Assembly (NCBI GenBank): GCA_902796885.1
Contig: CADBQY010000029.1
Span: forward strand, 1 to 64,000
Origin: an uncultured Planctomycetota bacterium
Lineage (GTDB): Bacteria > Planctomycetota > Planctomycetia > Pirellulales > Thermoguttaceae
Length of the DNA stretch: 64,000 nucleotides
Direction of reading: 5' to 3'
Positions within the stretch are counted from its first letter, which is position 1; every line of letters starts with the position of its first letter. The notes beneath the pieces are model-generated. The model worked only from the letters and a program-made list of their open reading frames with translations. It had not been told where the DNA came from and did no database searches. A program made the translations under genes and the position numbers. Shown here piece by piece: positions 17,899-29,200 of the stretch.

Positions 17899-19200
17899 AT
17901 GAGAACAAAATCATTTCGAAAGAACGCTTTCAGATCTATTGCTACGACGACAGCCCTTATGGCCGCACGAGTCCATGCCGTTGAAAACAACACCCTCAAA
18001 GTCGGCCTCATTGGATGCGGCAGCCGAGGTTGTGGCGCCGCGATCAATACCTTAGAAGCAGATCCGAACGTTGAGCTCTATGCGGTCGGGGATGCTTTTC
18101 GAACGAATGCTCTTGCCGGTCTCGAAGGATTGACCGAACAATTCGGTCAACGAATCAATGTCGCTCCGGATCGGATTTTCGAAGGACTTGACTCGTTTAA
18201 ACAGGTTATTCCCCTTTGCGATGTCATCCTTCTCTGCGAACCGCCGATCTTTCACGTTCGTTCACTCCGATATGCCGTTGAATCGGGAAAACATGTTTTT
18301 TGTGAAAAACCTGCCTGTTCAGACGTCCCGGGAGTCAAGAACATTCTCGAATCAACAGAAATCGCCCGAAAAAACGGCACCACACTCGTCTCAGGACTCT
18401 GTTGGCGGTATCATCCCAACGTCATCGAGATGGTCAATCGAGTCAAAGACGGTCAAATCGGTAGTATCGTCAGCGGCAAGCTCCTCTATTTGTCAAGTCA
18501 ACTCTGGAAACGCCCCCGCCAGCAAGGGGACACGGAAATGAAATTCCAGGTTCGCAACTGGTACAATTTCTCGTGGATTAACGGGGACTTCGTCGTCTCT
18601 CAACATGTCCATACGCTCGACAAGGCGTTGTGGGTCATGAATGATGTTGCTCCCGACGTCTTCTTTGCCCTCGGTGGGCGAATGCAACGAATTGAACAGC
18701 CCAACAACGGCGATGTTTACGATGCTTTCGCATCCTGTCTCGAATACAATTCCGGTGTAACCTTCTATTCCTATTGCCGTCAGCAAAACGCATGCTGGTC
18801 GAAAAACGAGGTGACCATTTCCGGTAGCAAAGGAACCGCTGAACTACTGAGCGGCGTAATAAGAGACTACAACGGCAACATAGTCTATCAGCAGGAAAAA
18901 GGCGCCCATGATATGTACTTGATTGAGCATCAAAAAATGTACGAAGCGATCCGTTCGGGAAATCCGATCAATAACGGTGACTATATGGCAAAGGCGACCA
19001 TGATGGGAATCGCCTGCCGCATGGCCTGCTATAGTGGCGATCGAATCACCTGGGATGAAGCCATGAACAGTGAGATGACGATGGAGCCGACCGGGTACAC
19101 TTGGAACGACATGCCATGGACCCTGCCTGACGAAAATGGTCGCTACTTGATACCGGTTCCGGGAGAGGGACGTCAATGGCATCAGATCGTTAGAAGCTAA
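17899..19200 (+). CDS. Gfo/Idh/MocA family oxidoreductase, tandem copy 1 (Tat signal degraded)
   Basis: A 433-residue NAD(P)-dependent sugar oxidoreductase-like protein with AGAGG before the ATG. The Rossmann motif GLIGCGSRGCG (about 36-46) and the family motif CEKPA (about 135-139) are clear. It is a close paralogue of the gene at 19342, alignable over its whole length. The N-terminus differs: copy 2 has a twin-arginine signal, while here the matching stretch is SFRKNAFRS followed by a short, weak hydrophobic part, so Tat export is doubtful. The shared ending ARVHA is kept, which indicates a decayed signal rather than a different protein. The substrate is unknown; relatives oxidise or epimerise sugars and inositols. 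Confidence 0.85.
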   Translation: MRTKSFRKNAFRSIATTTALMAARVHAVENNTLKVGLIGCGSRGCGAAINTLEADPNVELYAVGDAFRTNALAGLEGLTEQFGQRINVAPDRIFEGLDSFKQVIPLCDVILLCEPPIFHVRSLRYAVESGKHVFCEKPACSDVPGVKNILESTEIARKNGTTLVSGLCWRYHPNVIEMVNRVKDGQIGSIVSGKLLYLSSQLWKRPRQQGDTEMKFQVRNWYNFSWINGDFVVSQHVHTLDKALWVMNDVAPDVFFALGGRMQRIEQPNNGDVYDAFASCLEYNSGVTFYSYCRQQNACWSKNEVTISGSKGTAELLSGVIRDYNGNIVYQQEKGAHDMYLIEHQKMYEAIRSGNPINNGDYMAKATMMGIACRMACYSGDRITWDEAMNSEMTMEPTGYTWNDMPWTLPDENGRYLIPVPGEGRQWHQIVRS

Positions 19201-19255
19201 GACTGTTTCAACGGGTAAACGCTGAGGAAATTTTCTGGCTTTCCCTCATTACCCC

Positions 19256-19284
19256 TTGAATTTGGTATCTCCAAGGAGTATAAA
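19256..19284 (+). promoter_or_regulatory. Promoter of the second Gfo/Idh/MocA gene
   Basis: TTGAAT (19256-19261) and TATAAA (19279-19284) are separated by 17 bp. Transcription should start near 19291, so copy 2 can be expressed independently of copy 1. Confidence 0.6.
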
Positions 19285-19293
19285 GAGTACAAA

Positions 19294-19308
19294 TTGTCCG
19301 TCGGACAA
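19294..19308 (+). promoter_or_regulatory. Candidate operator palindrome at the transcription start
   Basis: TTGTCCG-T-CGGACAA is a perfect 15-bp odd palindrome placed at about +4 to +18 of the promoter at 19256-19284, where a repressor would block initiation. No matching site was seen upstream of copy 1. The binding protein is unknown. Confidence 0.4.
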
Positions 19309-19341
19309 ACGACTTGACCCAGTTTTCAAAGAGGATAAATT

Positions 19342-20658
19342 ATGCAGAAAAAATTTTCACGTCGTCGTTTTATCAAATCGACAGCAATGGGCGCGGCTGC
19401 CTCTTCGGTGCTAATGAGCGCCGCTCGCGTTCACGCCAACGAAAACAACACGCTTAAAGTCGGGCTGATCGGTTGCGGTGGGCGTGGTCGCGGCGCCCTG
19501 GTCAACACCCTGGAAGCCGATCCGAACACCGAACTCGTGGCGGTCGGAGACGCGTTCCGAGAAAACGCCGAAGCGGCCGTTGAAGGATTCACCGAACAGT
19601 TCGAAGAACGCATCAAGGTCACTCCTGATCGCATTTTTGACGGAATAGAATGCTACAAAGATATCGTTCCCCTCTGCGATATCGTTCTTCTCTGTGAAAC
19701 TCCTGGTTTCCGTCCCCGTTCACTCCGTTTTGCCGTAGAGTCGGGAAAACATGTCTTCTGCGAAAAACCTGTTGCCGCCGATGCCGCCGGAATCCGTAGC
19801 GTTATGGAATCGGCTGAAATTGCCAAAAAGAACGGCACTTCACTTGTTTCGGGACTCTGCTGGCGTTATCATCCCGATGTTGTTGAGATGGTCAATCGCG
19901 TCAAAGACGGCGAAATTGGAAATGTTGTCAGCGGCCGTCTCCTCTATCTGACCAGTCAGCTCTGGAAACGCGCCCGCCGTGAAGGTGACACTGAAATGAA
20001 ATACCAAGTACGTAACTGGTACAATTTCGCGTGGCTTTCCGGTGATTTCAACGTTGAGCAACATGTTCATACCCTTGATAAAGCCCTCTGGGTTATGAAT
20101 GATGTCGCGCCGGATACCATTTTCGGACTCGGAGCTCGTATGCAACGCATTCAACAACCGGCCAACGGCGATATTTACGATTCGATGGCCGCCTGTTTCG
20201 AATACAACAATGGGATTTCTTTCTACTCCTACTGCCGTCAGCAAGATAACTGCTGGTCGAAAAATGAAGCGATTATCGCCGGAAGCAAGGGAACCGCCGA
20301 ACTCCTTGCTGGTGTTATTCGTGACTACAACGGCAACGTGGTCTATCAGCAGCAAAAAGGCCCCTACGACATGTATCTGATCGAACATCAGAAAATGTAC
20401 GAGGCGATCCGTAACGGTAATGTGATCAATAACGGTGACTATATGGCCAAAGCAACGATGATGGGCATTGCTGCCCGCATGGCCTGCTACAGCGGTGCTC
20501 GTCTCTCTTGGGCCGACGCGTTGGCCAGTGAAGAATCGATGGCACCGACCGGGTACACATGGGATGACTCCCCGTGGAGCGTCCCCGACGATAAAGGTCG
20601 TTATCTTGTCTCAGTCCCCGGCGAAGGACGCGTTTATCACCAGGTCATTCGCGACTAA
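19342..20658 (+). CDS. Tat-exported Gfo/Idh/MocA family oxidoreductase, tandem copy 2
   Basis: A 438-residue protein with AGAGG before the ATG and a typical twin-arginine signal (SRRRFIK, residues 6-12) ending at ARVHA. The nucleotide-binding motif GLIGCGGRGRG and family motif CEKPV are present; the C-terminal alpha/beta domain holds the substrate site. It is the better preserved member of the tandem pair and ends just before a strong hairpin terminator. Family knowledge: Tat-exported Gfo/Idh/MocA proteins fold in the cytoplasm with NAD(P) bound and then act in the periplasm, often in sugar modification. The neighbouring GH32-like gene supports a carbohydrate role, but the substrate is unknown. 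Confidence 0.9.
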   Translation: MQKKFSRRRFIKSTAMGAAASSVLMSAARVHANENNTLKVGLIGCGGRGRGALVNTLEADPNTELVAVGDAFRENAEAAVEGFTEQFEERIKVTPDRIFDGIECYKDIVPLCDIVLLCETPGFRPRSLRFAVESGKHVFCEKPVAADAAGIRSVMESAEIAKKNGTSLVSGLCWRYHPDVVEMVNRVKDGEIGNVVSGRLLYLTSQLWKRARREGDTEMKYQVRNWYNFAWLSGDFNVEQHVHTLDKALWVMNDVAPDTIFGLGARMQRIQQPANGDIYDSMAACFEYNNGISFYSYCRQQDNCWSKNEAIIAGSKGTAELLAGVIRDYNGNVVYQQQKGPYDMYLIEHQKMYEAIRNGNVINNGDYMAKATMMGIAARMACYSGARLSWADALASEESMAPTGYTWDDSPWSVPDDKGRYLVSVPGEGRVYHQVIRD

Positions 20659-20704
20659 AACCGTTTAACAGGGGAATACCCTAACCGCAAATTCCTTCAC
20701 AAGA

Positions 20705-20757
20705 GCGCCGGAAACTTTCAAGAATTCATTTTGAAATATTTCCGGCGCCTCTTTTTT
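20705..20757 (+). terminator. Strong hairpin terminator or attenuator ahead of the GH32-like gene
   Basis: The outer stem GCGCCGGAAA/TTTCCGGCGC (10 bp, perfect) encloses an inner TTCAA/TTGAA stem and is followed by C-TTTTTT at 20752-20757. It ends the oxidoreductase transcript. The next ATG lies only 13 nt after the T-run. Confidence 0.75.
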
Positions 20758-20769
20758 ACGGAGAGAGTT

Positions 20770-22857
20770 ATGAAAAAAAGTCTTCCTGTCATCGTGATCG
20801 CGACGATTTTCTTGGTTCTTCCCCTTCGCGCAGCCACTCCCCTTGAAGATGCCGTCGCTCTCTGGCATTTTGCCGATACGGCCAATAGTGCCCAATCGCA
20901 TTCCTGGGTTACTATCGAGGGCGATGTTCGGTTAGGGGTTCCTTTGAGTGAAAATGAGGGACAACAGTCACGTCTTCGAGGTGGAGACGGATTTGTCGCC
21001 GATTTTTCAAGGGGCGGGTGGCTCAGTGCCGAAGTCGCGCCCGATTTCGATATCAAAGGAAGACAACTGACCATTTACCTACGTCTTCGCGATCCTTCCG
21101 GGGTGTGGAATGTTCCGATCATCTCTCGTTTCTCAAAAGACAATCGTCCGCAATATCGAGTTTATGCGACTGACAGTATGTTCAGCGCTCAGGCCATTGG
21201 GACGGAAAATTGGCGTCTTCTTTCCGTCAATGCGCCTTTTTCTGAAATGACCTTTGACCGTGGACGCGATCGATGGCATGACATTGTTCTGCGCATCGAC
21301 GGCACAAAACTCAACCTATTTGTTAACGGGCGTCTTTATGATGAAGATTTTATTCTTGGCGACCTCATCGATGGTTTCGGCCCTATTCGAATCGGCGCGG
21401 AACCGGATGAAAACGGTAAAATCACCGATCGATTCCAAGGACAAATCGACACATTCGCCCTTTGGGACCGTCCTCTTTCATACGAAGAGATTCTTTTTAT
21501 ATCCGGAGGACCATGTCTGGCCGACATGCGTCAGTTGACCGATCTCGGCGATGGGGCGTCACTTCAATATTGGATCCCCCCAAACAACTATTCGGTCGGC
21601 GACTGCATGCCGTTTTATGCCGACGGAACATTTCATTTTATGTACCTCCTCGACAAAGGACACCACAGCTCTAAAAATTCTCTGGGGGGGCACCAATGGA
21701 TTCAGGCGACTTCGAAAGACCTAATTCACTGGACACATCAGCCTTTTCTCTTCGAAATGGAAAATCAAGAGGAAGGTTCGTTCTGTACGGGATCGGTCTT
21801 CTATCACGAGGGGATCTATTATGCCTATTATTCAGACCGGGCATTTGAATACCCCGGAGGTGATTACACAGCCCAGTGGATCATGCATGGACAGCTTGCC
21901 ATGGCAATTTCGAAAGATGGAATTCATTTCGAAAAAACTCATGTCGAACCGCTAATTCATCTTCCCGAAGAATATGCCCATACGACGCGCGACCCGGTTG
22001 TTTTCCAAAATCCCATAACAAAAAAGTTTCACATGTATTTTACCACATCGTATCAAGATTACGGTTGCTGGGGCCATGCGGTTTCGGACGATCTCTATCA
22101 CTGGGAACTGACCGACCCGATCTATTCCAAACGAAAAGAAGAGCCGGAATGTCCCGACTGGTTCGAATGGGGAGGGAAATATTACGTAATCGCCAATTTC
22201 AGAAACGGGTTCTGGCTCTGGTCCGATACCCCGACCGGCCCCTGGGACATCCCGCCGGTCCCTAACGAACTGATGCCGGGAATGATCAACGTCCCGAAGA
22301 CTGCTCCATACAAAGACGGCCGACGCATTATCTGCGGTTGGACTCGTGAATACGGCTTTGGCGGACACTCGGTTTTTCATGAACTCATTCGTCATGACGA
22401 CGGCACTCTTGGCGAAAAGTTTGTTCCGGAAATGATACCGCCTACCGATCCTCCAATCATCAGTCAAAAAGATTTTCAACCCGCCGAGACGCGACAGTGG
22501 GATGTTCCAATCTCTGACATGCAGATTCGGATCAGCCTCTCATATCCGCCAGAAAGACGCGACTTAATCCAAGACCTCACATTTCAGTTTTCCGATAACG
22601 CAGTTTTGGTCGTCTCACCTCGAATGCGTTCGGTTTCACTCGGACAGTTTTCTCTTTACAAGATAGATTTTACTTCCGGAAAAATTGATCTGTTAATGAT
22701 TCTCAAAGGAAATATCGCTGACCTGGAAATCAACAACGATAAAACTCTAACTGCCACATTCGACAGAACAACTGAAAGAAAACTGTCCGTTTCGGGGGAA
22801 GGCAATGAAAACGGTTGGCGAATCAATCTCTTTGAGGTAAGTCCTCTAAAACAATGA
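20770..22857 (+). CDS. Secreted GH32-like beta-propeller hydrolase with N-terminal LamG domain
   Basis: A 695-residue exported protein. The start at 20770 follows GGAGAGAG and opens a signal peptide (KKSLPVIVIATIFLVLPLRA); an earlier in-frame codon at 20731 lies inside the terminator hairpin and is rejected. Residues about 30-235 are LamG/concanavalin-like (ALWHFADTA, DGTKLNLFVNG, IRIGAEPDENG). Residues about 255-530 form a five-bladed propeller of the GH32/GH43/GH68 type: GDCMPFYADGTFHFMYL, SKDLIHWTHQP, GSFCTGSV, TRDPVVF (near 407) and a final blade with FEWGGKYYVI. A small beta-sandwich ends the chain. Family knowledge: GH32 and relatives cleave fructans or sucrose. The classic WMNDPNG is not visible, so the substrate may differ. 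Confidence 0.75.
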   Translation: MKKSLPVIVIATIFLVLPLRAATPLEDAVALWHFADTANSAQSHSWVTIEGDVRLGVPLSENEGQQSRLRGGDGFVADFSRGGWLSAEVAPDFDIKGRQLTIYLRLRDPSGVWNVPIISRFSKDNRPQYRVYATDSMFSAQAIGTENWRLLSVNAPFSEMTFDRGRDRWHDIVLRIDGTKLNLFVNGRLYDEDFILGDLIDGFGPIRIGAEPDENGKITDRFQGQIDTFALWDRPLSYEEILFISGGPCLADMRQLTDLGDGASLQYWIPPNNYSVGDCMPFYADGTFHFMYLLDKGHHSSKNSLGGHQWIQATSKDLIHWTHQPFLFEMENQEEGSFCTGSVFYHEGIYYAYYSDRAFEYPGGDYTAQWIMHGQLAMAISKDGIHFEKTHVEPLIHLPEEYAHTTRDPVVFQNPITKKFHMYFTTSYQDYGCWGHAVSDDLYHWELTDPIYSKRKEEPECPDWFEWGGKYYVIANFRNGFWLWSDTPTGPWDIPPVPNELMPGMINVPKTAPYKDGRRIICGWTREYGFGGHSVFHELIRHDDGTLGEKFVPEMIPPTDPPIISQKDFQPAETRQWDVPISDMQIRISLSYPPERRDLIQDLTFQFSDNAVLVVSPRMRSVSLGQFSLYKIDFTSGKIDLLMILKGNIADLEINNDKTLTATFDRTTERKLSVSGEGNENGWRINLFEVSPLKQ

Positions 22858-22882
22858 TCCGATTTCCTTTGATCCCAGAAAA

Positions 22883-22920
22883 CAAGCGGGCGGAAAGGCC
22901 CTGTCCTTTCCGCCCGCTTG
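22883..22920 (-). terminator. Perfect 16-bp terminator hairpin downstream of carB
   Basis: CAAGCGGGCGGAAAGG and CCTTTCCGCCCGCTTG pair perfectly around the 6-nt loop CCCTGT. Minus-strand transcription meets TTTT right after the stem, so it serves carB. It lies between convergent genes and may act in both directions. Confidence 0.85.
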
Positions 22921-22948
22921 ATGCAGAGCTTTATTCATATGGGTTTCG

Positions 22949-26152
<3,204 letters not shown>

Positions 26153-26199
26153 TTTATTCCTTCTTTCTTCATGAGGGGGTGAACGCTATCCGGATTAAA

Positions 26200-26254
26200 A
26201 GCTCTTATTGGCGGGGGATTTCGCCTCGTAGGACTCCCTGTAACCAAAAGAGCT
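26200..26254 (-). promoter_or_regulatory. Hairpin in the carB leader, possible attenuator
   Basis: In the minus-strand leader AGCTCTT-TTGG pairs with CCAA-T-AAGAGCT (11 pairs, one bulge) and the 3' arm runs into TTTTAA. The enclosed loop has a further GGCG/CGCC stem. The arrangement resembles a weak intrinsic terminator between promoter and gene; whether it regulates carB is unknown. Confidence 0.35.
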
Positions 26255-26271
26255 GTTCACAAATTGGGTTC

Positions 26272-26299
26272 ATTATAGCGATTTTTCGCAGGGTGTCAA
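26272..26299 (-). promoter_or_regulatory. Consensus sigma-70 promoter of carB
   Basis: On the minus strand TTGACA (26294-26299) and TATAAT (26272-26277) match both consensus hexamers exactly, with a 16-bp spacer. The -35 box sits directly after the stop codon of the upstream SGNH gene. Confidence 0.75.
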
Positions 26300-26300
26300 T

Positions 26301-27011
26301 TCAGTCAAGCGAAGTTAGAACGGCGTCGGCAATCGTCTGTCCCAGAAGCCGGACAAAAGGCTGTTTAAAATGAACCCCGTCACTCCACGGCTGTTTATCT
26401 TCATCCTCGTCGATAACCTGATACAGGTCAATCACATCCAAGGCGAACTCGTCGGCAACCTTTTTAGTGTAATCGCCAAGAGCCTTGGAAACAGCGCTGT
26501 TTTGAGAGTTTTCGGTCGGAGTACTCGTCACCAGAAGAAGCTTTGCCTCCGGAGCTTTTTCTCGAATAAAAAGGACCGCCTGACGATAGGCAACTTCCCA
26601 CTCGTGACGATCGCTGGAAAGAGAATGAAGACCGTTATTAAAGGTGATCACGTCATAGCGATTCCCAGAAAGAACCATATTCAGCTCTTCAAAATATTGA
26701 GGATCCGTCACGCATTTTGAACCGGCCCAGTAGGTAATATTGACTTTCCCCTCCAATTCTTCACGCACTGTTGATTGATAAGCGTTACAGATCGAATCAC
26801 CTATCAGAAGAGCGCGGGGTTTCGTCAAGTCGTTAGTATTAAACATATAGATGATCGTCCATTCGATCGATTCTCGCCGACGTGAAGATTCGTTCGGCTG
26901 AAACTCCTTATAGAGTTCGTCTGCCTCTACCTTGAAATTCCAAGACAAGGATCCGAAAAAAATAGAAAGAACAAAAAAGAAAACGGCTGTTCGTCCAATT
27001 CCGCTTTTCAT
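26301..27011 (-). CDS. Small secreted SGNH/GDSL-type hydrolase
   Basis: A 236-residue protein. The ATG at 27011 is preferred over 27029 because AGGAG lies 7 nt upstream of it and the hydrophobic signal (TAVFFFVLSIFFGSLSW) follows. SGNH signatures: block I ALLIGDSICNAY (nucleophile Ser), a GNRYDVITFNNGLHSL stretch with the Asn block, and a C-terminal DGVHF with the catalytic Asp/His pair. Length fits a single-domain lipase/acylhydrolase or carbohydrate esterase. It precedes carB, but carB has its own promoter, so the pair need not form an operon. Substrate unknown. Confidence 0.75.
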   Translation of the reverse strand: MKSGIGRTAVFFFVLSIFFGSLSWNFKVEADELYKEFQPNESSRRRESIEWTIIYMFNTNDLTKPRALLIGDSICNAYQSTVREELEGKVNITYWAGSKCVTDPQYFEELNMVLSGNRYDVITFNNGLHSLSSDRHEWEVAYRQAVLFIREKAPEAKLLLVTSTPTENSQNSAVSKALGDYTKKVADEFALDVIDLYQVIDEDEDKQPWSDGVHFKQPFVRLLGQTIADAVLTSLD

Positions 27012-27759
27012 TGCCACACTCCTATTCATAACTCAAAAAATGATTATCCTTTTCCAACCCGACAGATTACAAAAAACTCATCGTCATTCAATTTTAATAC
27101 AATGGTTTTTCTGATTTCGACTTCGATGCCCATGCGAATTGAGTATACCTAAAAAATCTTAGAGTTTCAATAAAATCCCTCGCCAACACGGAACATCGGG
27201 TGACCGCCACGATAATCATCGTTTAAAACTGCAATCTCCTTATATCATTTTTAATTTGCCACTCGACTAGGCGAAAGATTTTTACATTATTCAATATATA
27301 AAACTTCTAAGAAGTGACACATTAACGAGGATGAATAAAGCTTGGACAAGAAACAGTCCAAAGAAAAAAAATTCATTTTATTCGGTTTCATGATCCAAAT
27401 CTTACTTAGTTTAACTATCTTCATCAATAGATGACGGTTTCAAGAAAAAATCACCATTTTCCCATAAATTTTAGTTTTTCAATGAAAATCTCTGTTTACC
27501 TCTTTTATACTTAATGACATTTGTTACAATAAGAGCGTATTCGTTGGATTGACGGCAATCCCGCTGGATGTTTTCCTAAGTTTGATTCTGACAGACTCAG
27601 AACAAAAGGGCAGTGGAAAATCAGCATTTGCCCTTAATTTCAGGAAAAGACGAGATGGAATCCTCCATGCTCGCTCTTGCTGGCCAATTACCCCGTCCCA
27701 ACAACAAGGGACAACACCGAAATTATTATAAAAATGCTTTCATAAAAGGGAGCAAAACG
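27012..27759. other. AT-rich intergenic region upstream of the AT-hook regulator
   Basis: About 750 bp between divergent genes, clearly richer in A+T than the coding sequence around it. No gene was accepted. A frame continuous with the regulator begins at a GTG at 27613, but its 49 extra residues show no domain and there is no properly spaced ribosome site. Imperfect inverted repeats such as TTGGAC/GTCCAA (near 27341-27362) are present. The region is a plausible place for regulatory binding, including by the AT-hook protein itself. Confidence 0.4.
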
Positions 27760-28956
27760 ATGCCGAACCAAGATGTCACAGAAGATCTCGCTCAACCGCA
27801 GCGGCGTGGTCGTCCCCGTAAAAATCCAGTCGTTGCCGATTTGACCCCCAAGAAAAAACGCGGTCGACCTCGAAAAGAGGTTGATCCGAATCTCCCCCCC
27901 GTGGAACGTAAAAAGAGGGGCCGTCCCCGTAAGCCTGACGCCAAATACCCGACTGTCGCCGACATGAAATCGTTTCGACGCAAGTGGGCGATGATCGACA
28001 TGATGGTTCACCGCGACGACGACCATCCGAATGGTTATTCCGTTGAGGATATGGCGAAACATTTCAATGTGACTACGCGCACCATTCGCCGTGATCTAAA
28101 GATACTGGATGAGATTTTCGGGGGGCTCGATGTCACCCAGGTTCGCTGGGGGCTTAAATGTTATTATCTCGAAAGGATTCCGTTTGGTGAAAACGGAGCC
28201 GCCATCACACGTGACGAACTGGTGTCTCTCTGCATCGCACGCCAACTGATGACGCCTTTTCAGGGAACAGAGCTCGGCGCCCATATTGATAGCGGTTACG
28301 AAAAACTCCGTTCCTGCCTCTCGAAAGAACGTGTCGAATATGCTGACAAAGTCGCTTCTTATTTCAGTAACTTTAACTTCAGCAAGCCACTCGAAAGCAA
28401 ACAGAGTGAAATTTTAAGTCTACTCTACAAGGCGATGGATGGAAACAAAATCGTCAAGTTTGATTACGATTCGGTAAATTCCGGCAAGTCCAAGACCTAC
28501 GAGGTGCACCCTTACAGCTTTATCTACGACAAGGGTTTCATCTATCTTGCGGGCTATAACTGTGAAAAAGGACGTTTCCAACACTGGAAACTTAATCGTT
28601 TCACGAATGCCCAAGTACTTCCGGCCACCTTTGTCCGAACCGATGAATTCGATCCGGAAAAGTACGCCGAAAAGGCCGTTAACCTTTTCATCAGCGACAA
28701 TAAACCCCGTCGTGTCATTTTGAAATTCTCTGAACGATGCGCACTGGGAGTTAAAGAGCTCAATCTGCCGACGATAAAAAGATCCATCCTCAAAAGTAAC
28801 GGATCCATGAAGGTCGAAATGTTCCTGGATTCAAAGAATCCTGCCTTTGTCAACTGGATTCTTTCTTTTGGTTCCGGCGTGAAGATCATTTCGCCACGCT
28901 CACTCCGTAAAGACGTCTGTGACAAGGCCCTGACCATCCGCAAAAAATATTCATAG
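27760..28956 (+). CDS. WYL-domain transcriptional regulator with three AT-hooks
   Basis: A 399-residue protein; the ATG at 27760 has GGGAG about 9 nt upstream. The N-terminal 60 residues hold three AT-hook motifs with the GRPRK core (RRGRPRK at 15-21, KRGRPRK at 33-39, KRGRPRK at 52-58), which bind the minor groove of AT-rich DNA. A DeoR-like winged helix-turn-helix follows (YSVEDMAKHFNVTTRTIRRD, about 93-112). The second half is a WYL-type ligand-binding domain (about 215-325: IVKFDYDSVN, EVHPYSFIY, YLAGYN) with a C-terminal extension. WYL regulators sense nucleotides or nucleic acids and often control stress, DNA-damage or defence genes. AT-hooks on a WYL protein are uncommon. It is followed by a strong terminator, so it is probably monocistronic; its target is unknown. 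Confidence 0.88.
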   Translation: MPNQDVTEDLAQPQRRGRPRKNPVVADLTPKKKRGRPRKEVDPNLPPVERKKRGRPRKPDAKYPTVADMKSFRRKWAMIDMMVHRDDDHPNGYSVEDMAKHFNVTTRTIRRDLKILDEIFGGLDVTQVRWGLKCYYLERIPFGENGAAITRDELVSLCIARQLMTPFQGTELGAHIDSGYEKLRSCLSKERVEYADKVASYFSNFNFSKPLESKQSEILSLLYKAMDGNKIVKFDYDSVNSGKSKTYEVHPYSFIYDKGFIYLAGYNCEKGRFQHWKLNRFTNAQVLPATFVRTDEFDPEKYAEKAVNLFISDNKPRRVILKFSERCALGVKELNLPTIKRSILKSNGSMKVEMFLDSKNPAFVNWILSFGSGVKIISPRSLRKDVCDKALTIRKKYS

Positions 28957-28985
28957 ATTCATTCAGAAAAGGCGGTTAGACCGAT

Positions 28986-29017
28986 GTGGGGGGAAACAAT
29001 TCCCCCCGCTTTCTTTT
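28986..29017 (+). terminator. Rho-independent terminator of the WYL regulator gene
   Basis: GGGGGGAA pairs with TTCCCCCC around loop ACAA, with two more pairs at the base, and is followed by TTTCTTTTTT. Confidence 0.85.
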
Positions 29018-29108
29018 TTGCATGCGCTCCCATTAGCGTTATTTCTGCATTTGCACTCTCGCCTGTGCTCAGTCGCGAAAAGAATCCGATTTTTCTTAGC
29101 GAACAGAG

Positions 29109-29137
29109 TTGAAAAGGGGTCTGCATTCTCCTATAAT
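29109..29137 (+). promoter_or_regulatory. Promoter of the third Gfo/Idh/MocA gene
   Basis: TTGAAA (29109-29114), 17-bp spacer, TATAAT (29132-29137), 63 bp upstream of the ATG at 29201. Confidence 0.65.
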
Positions 29138-29200
29138 CATCTACATGGGTTATTTATCAAACCTTTGTTATCACTCTAGAGCAACAGATTGAGGTTTTCG

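Noticed and set aside
20731-20769. Earlier start of the GH32-like protein
   Set aside because: It lies inside the terminator hairpin, whereas the ATG at 20770 has a strong ribosome site and a signal peptide.
27341-27362. Hairpin TTGGAC/GTCCAA as a terminator
   Set aside because: On the plus strand it is followed by a run of A, and no gene ends just upstream in either direction; the stem is only six pairs.
27613-27759. N-terminal extension of the WYL regulator from a GTG at 27613
   Set aside because: No properly spaced ribosome site and no recognisable domain, while the ATG at 27760 has GGGAG at normal distance and opens directly into the AT-hooks.
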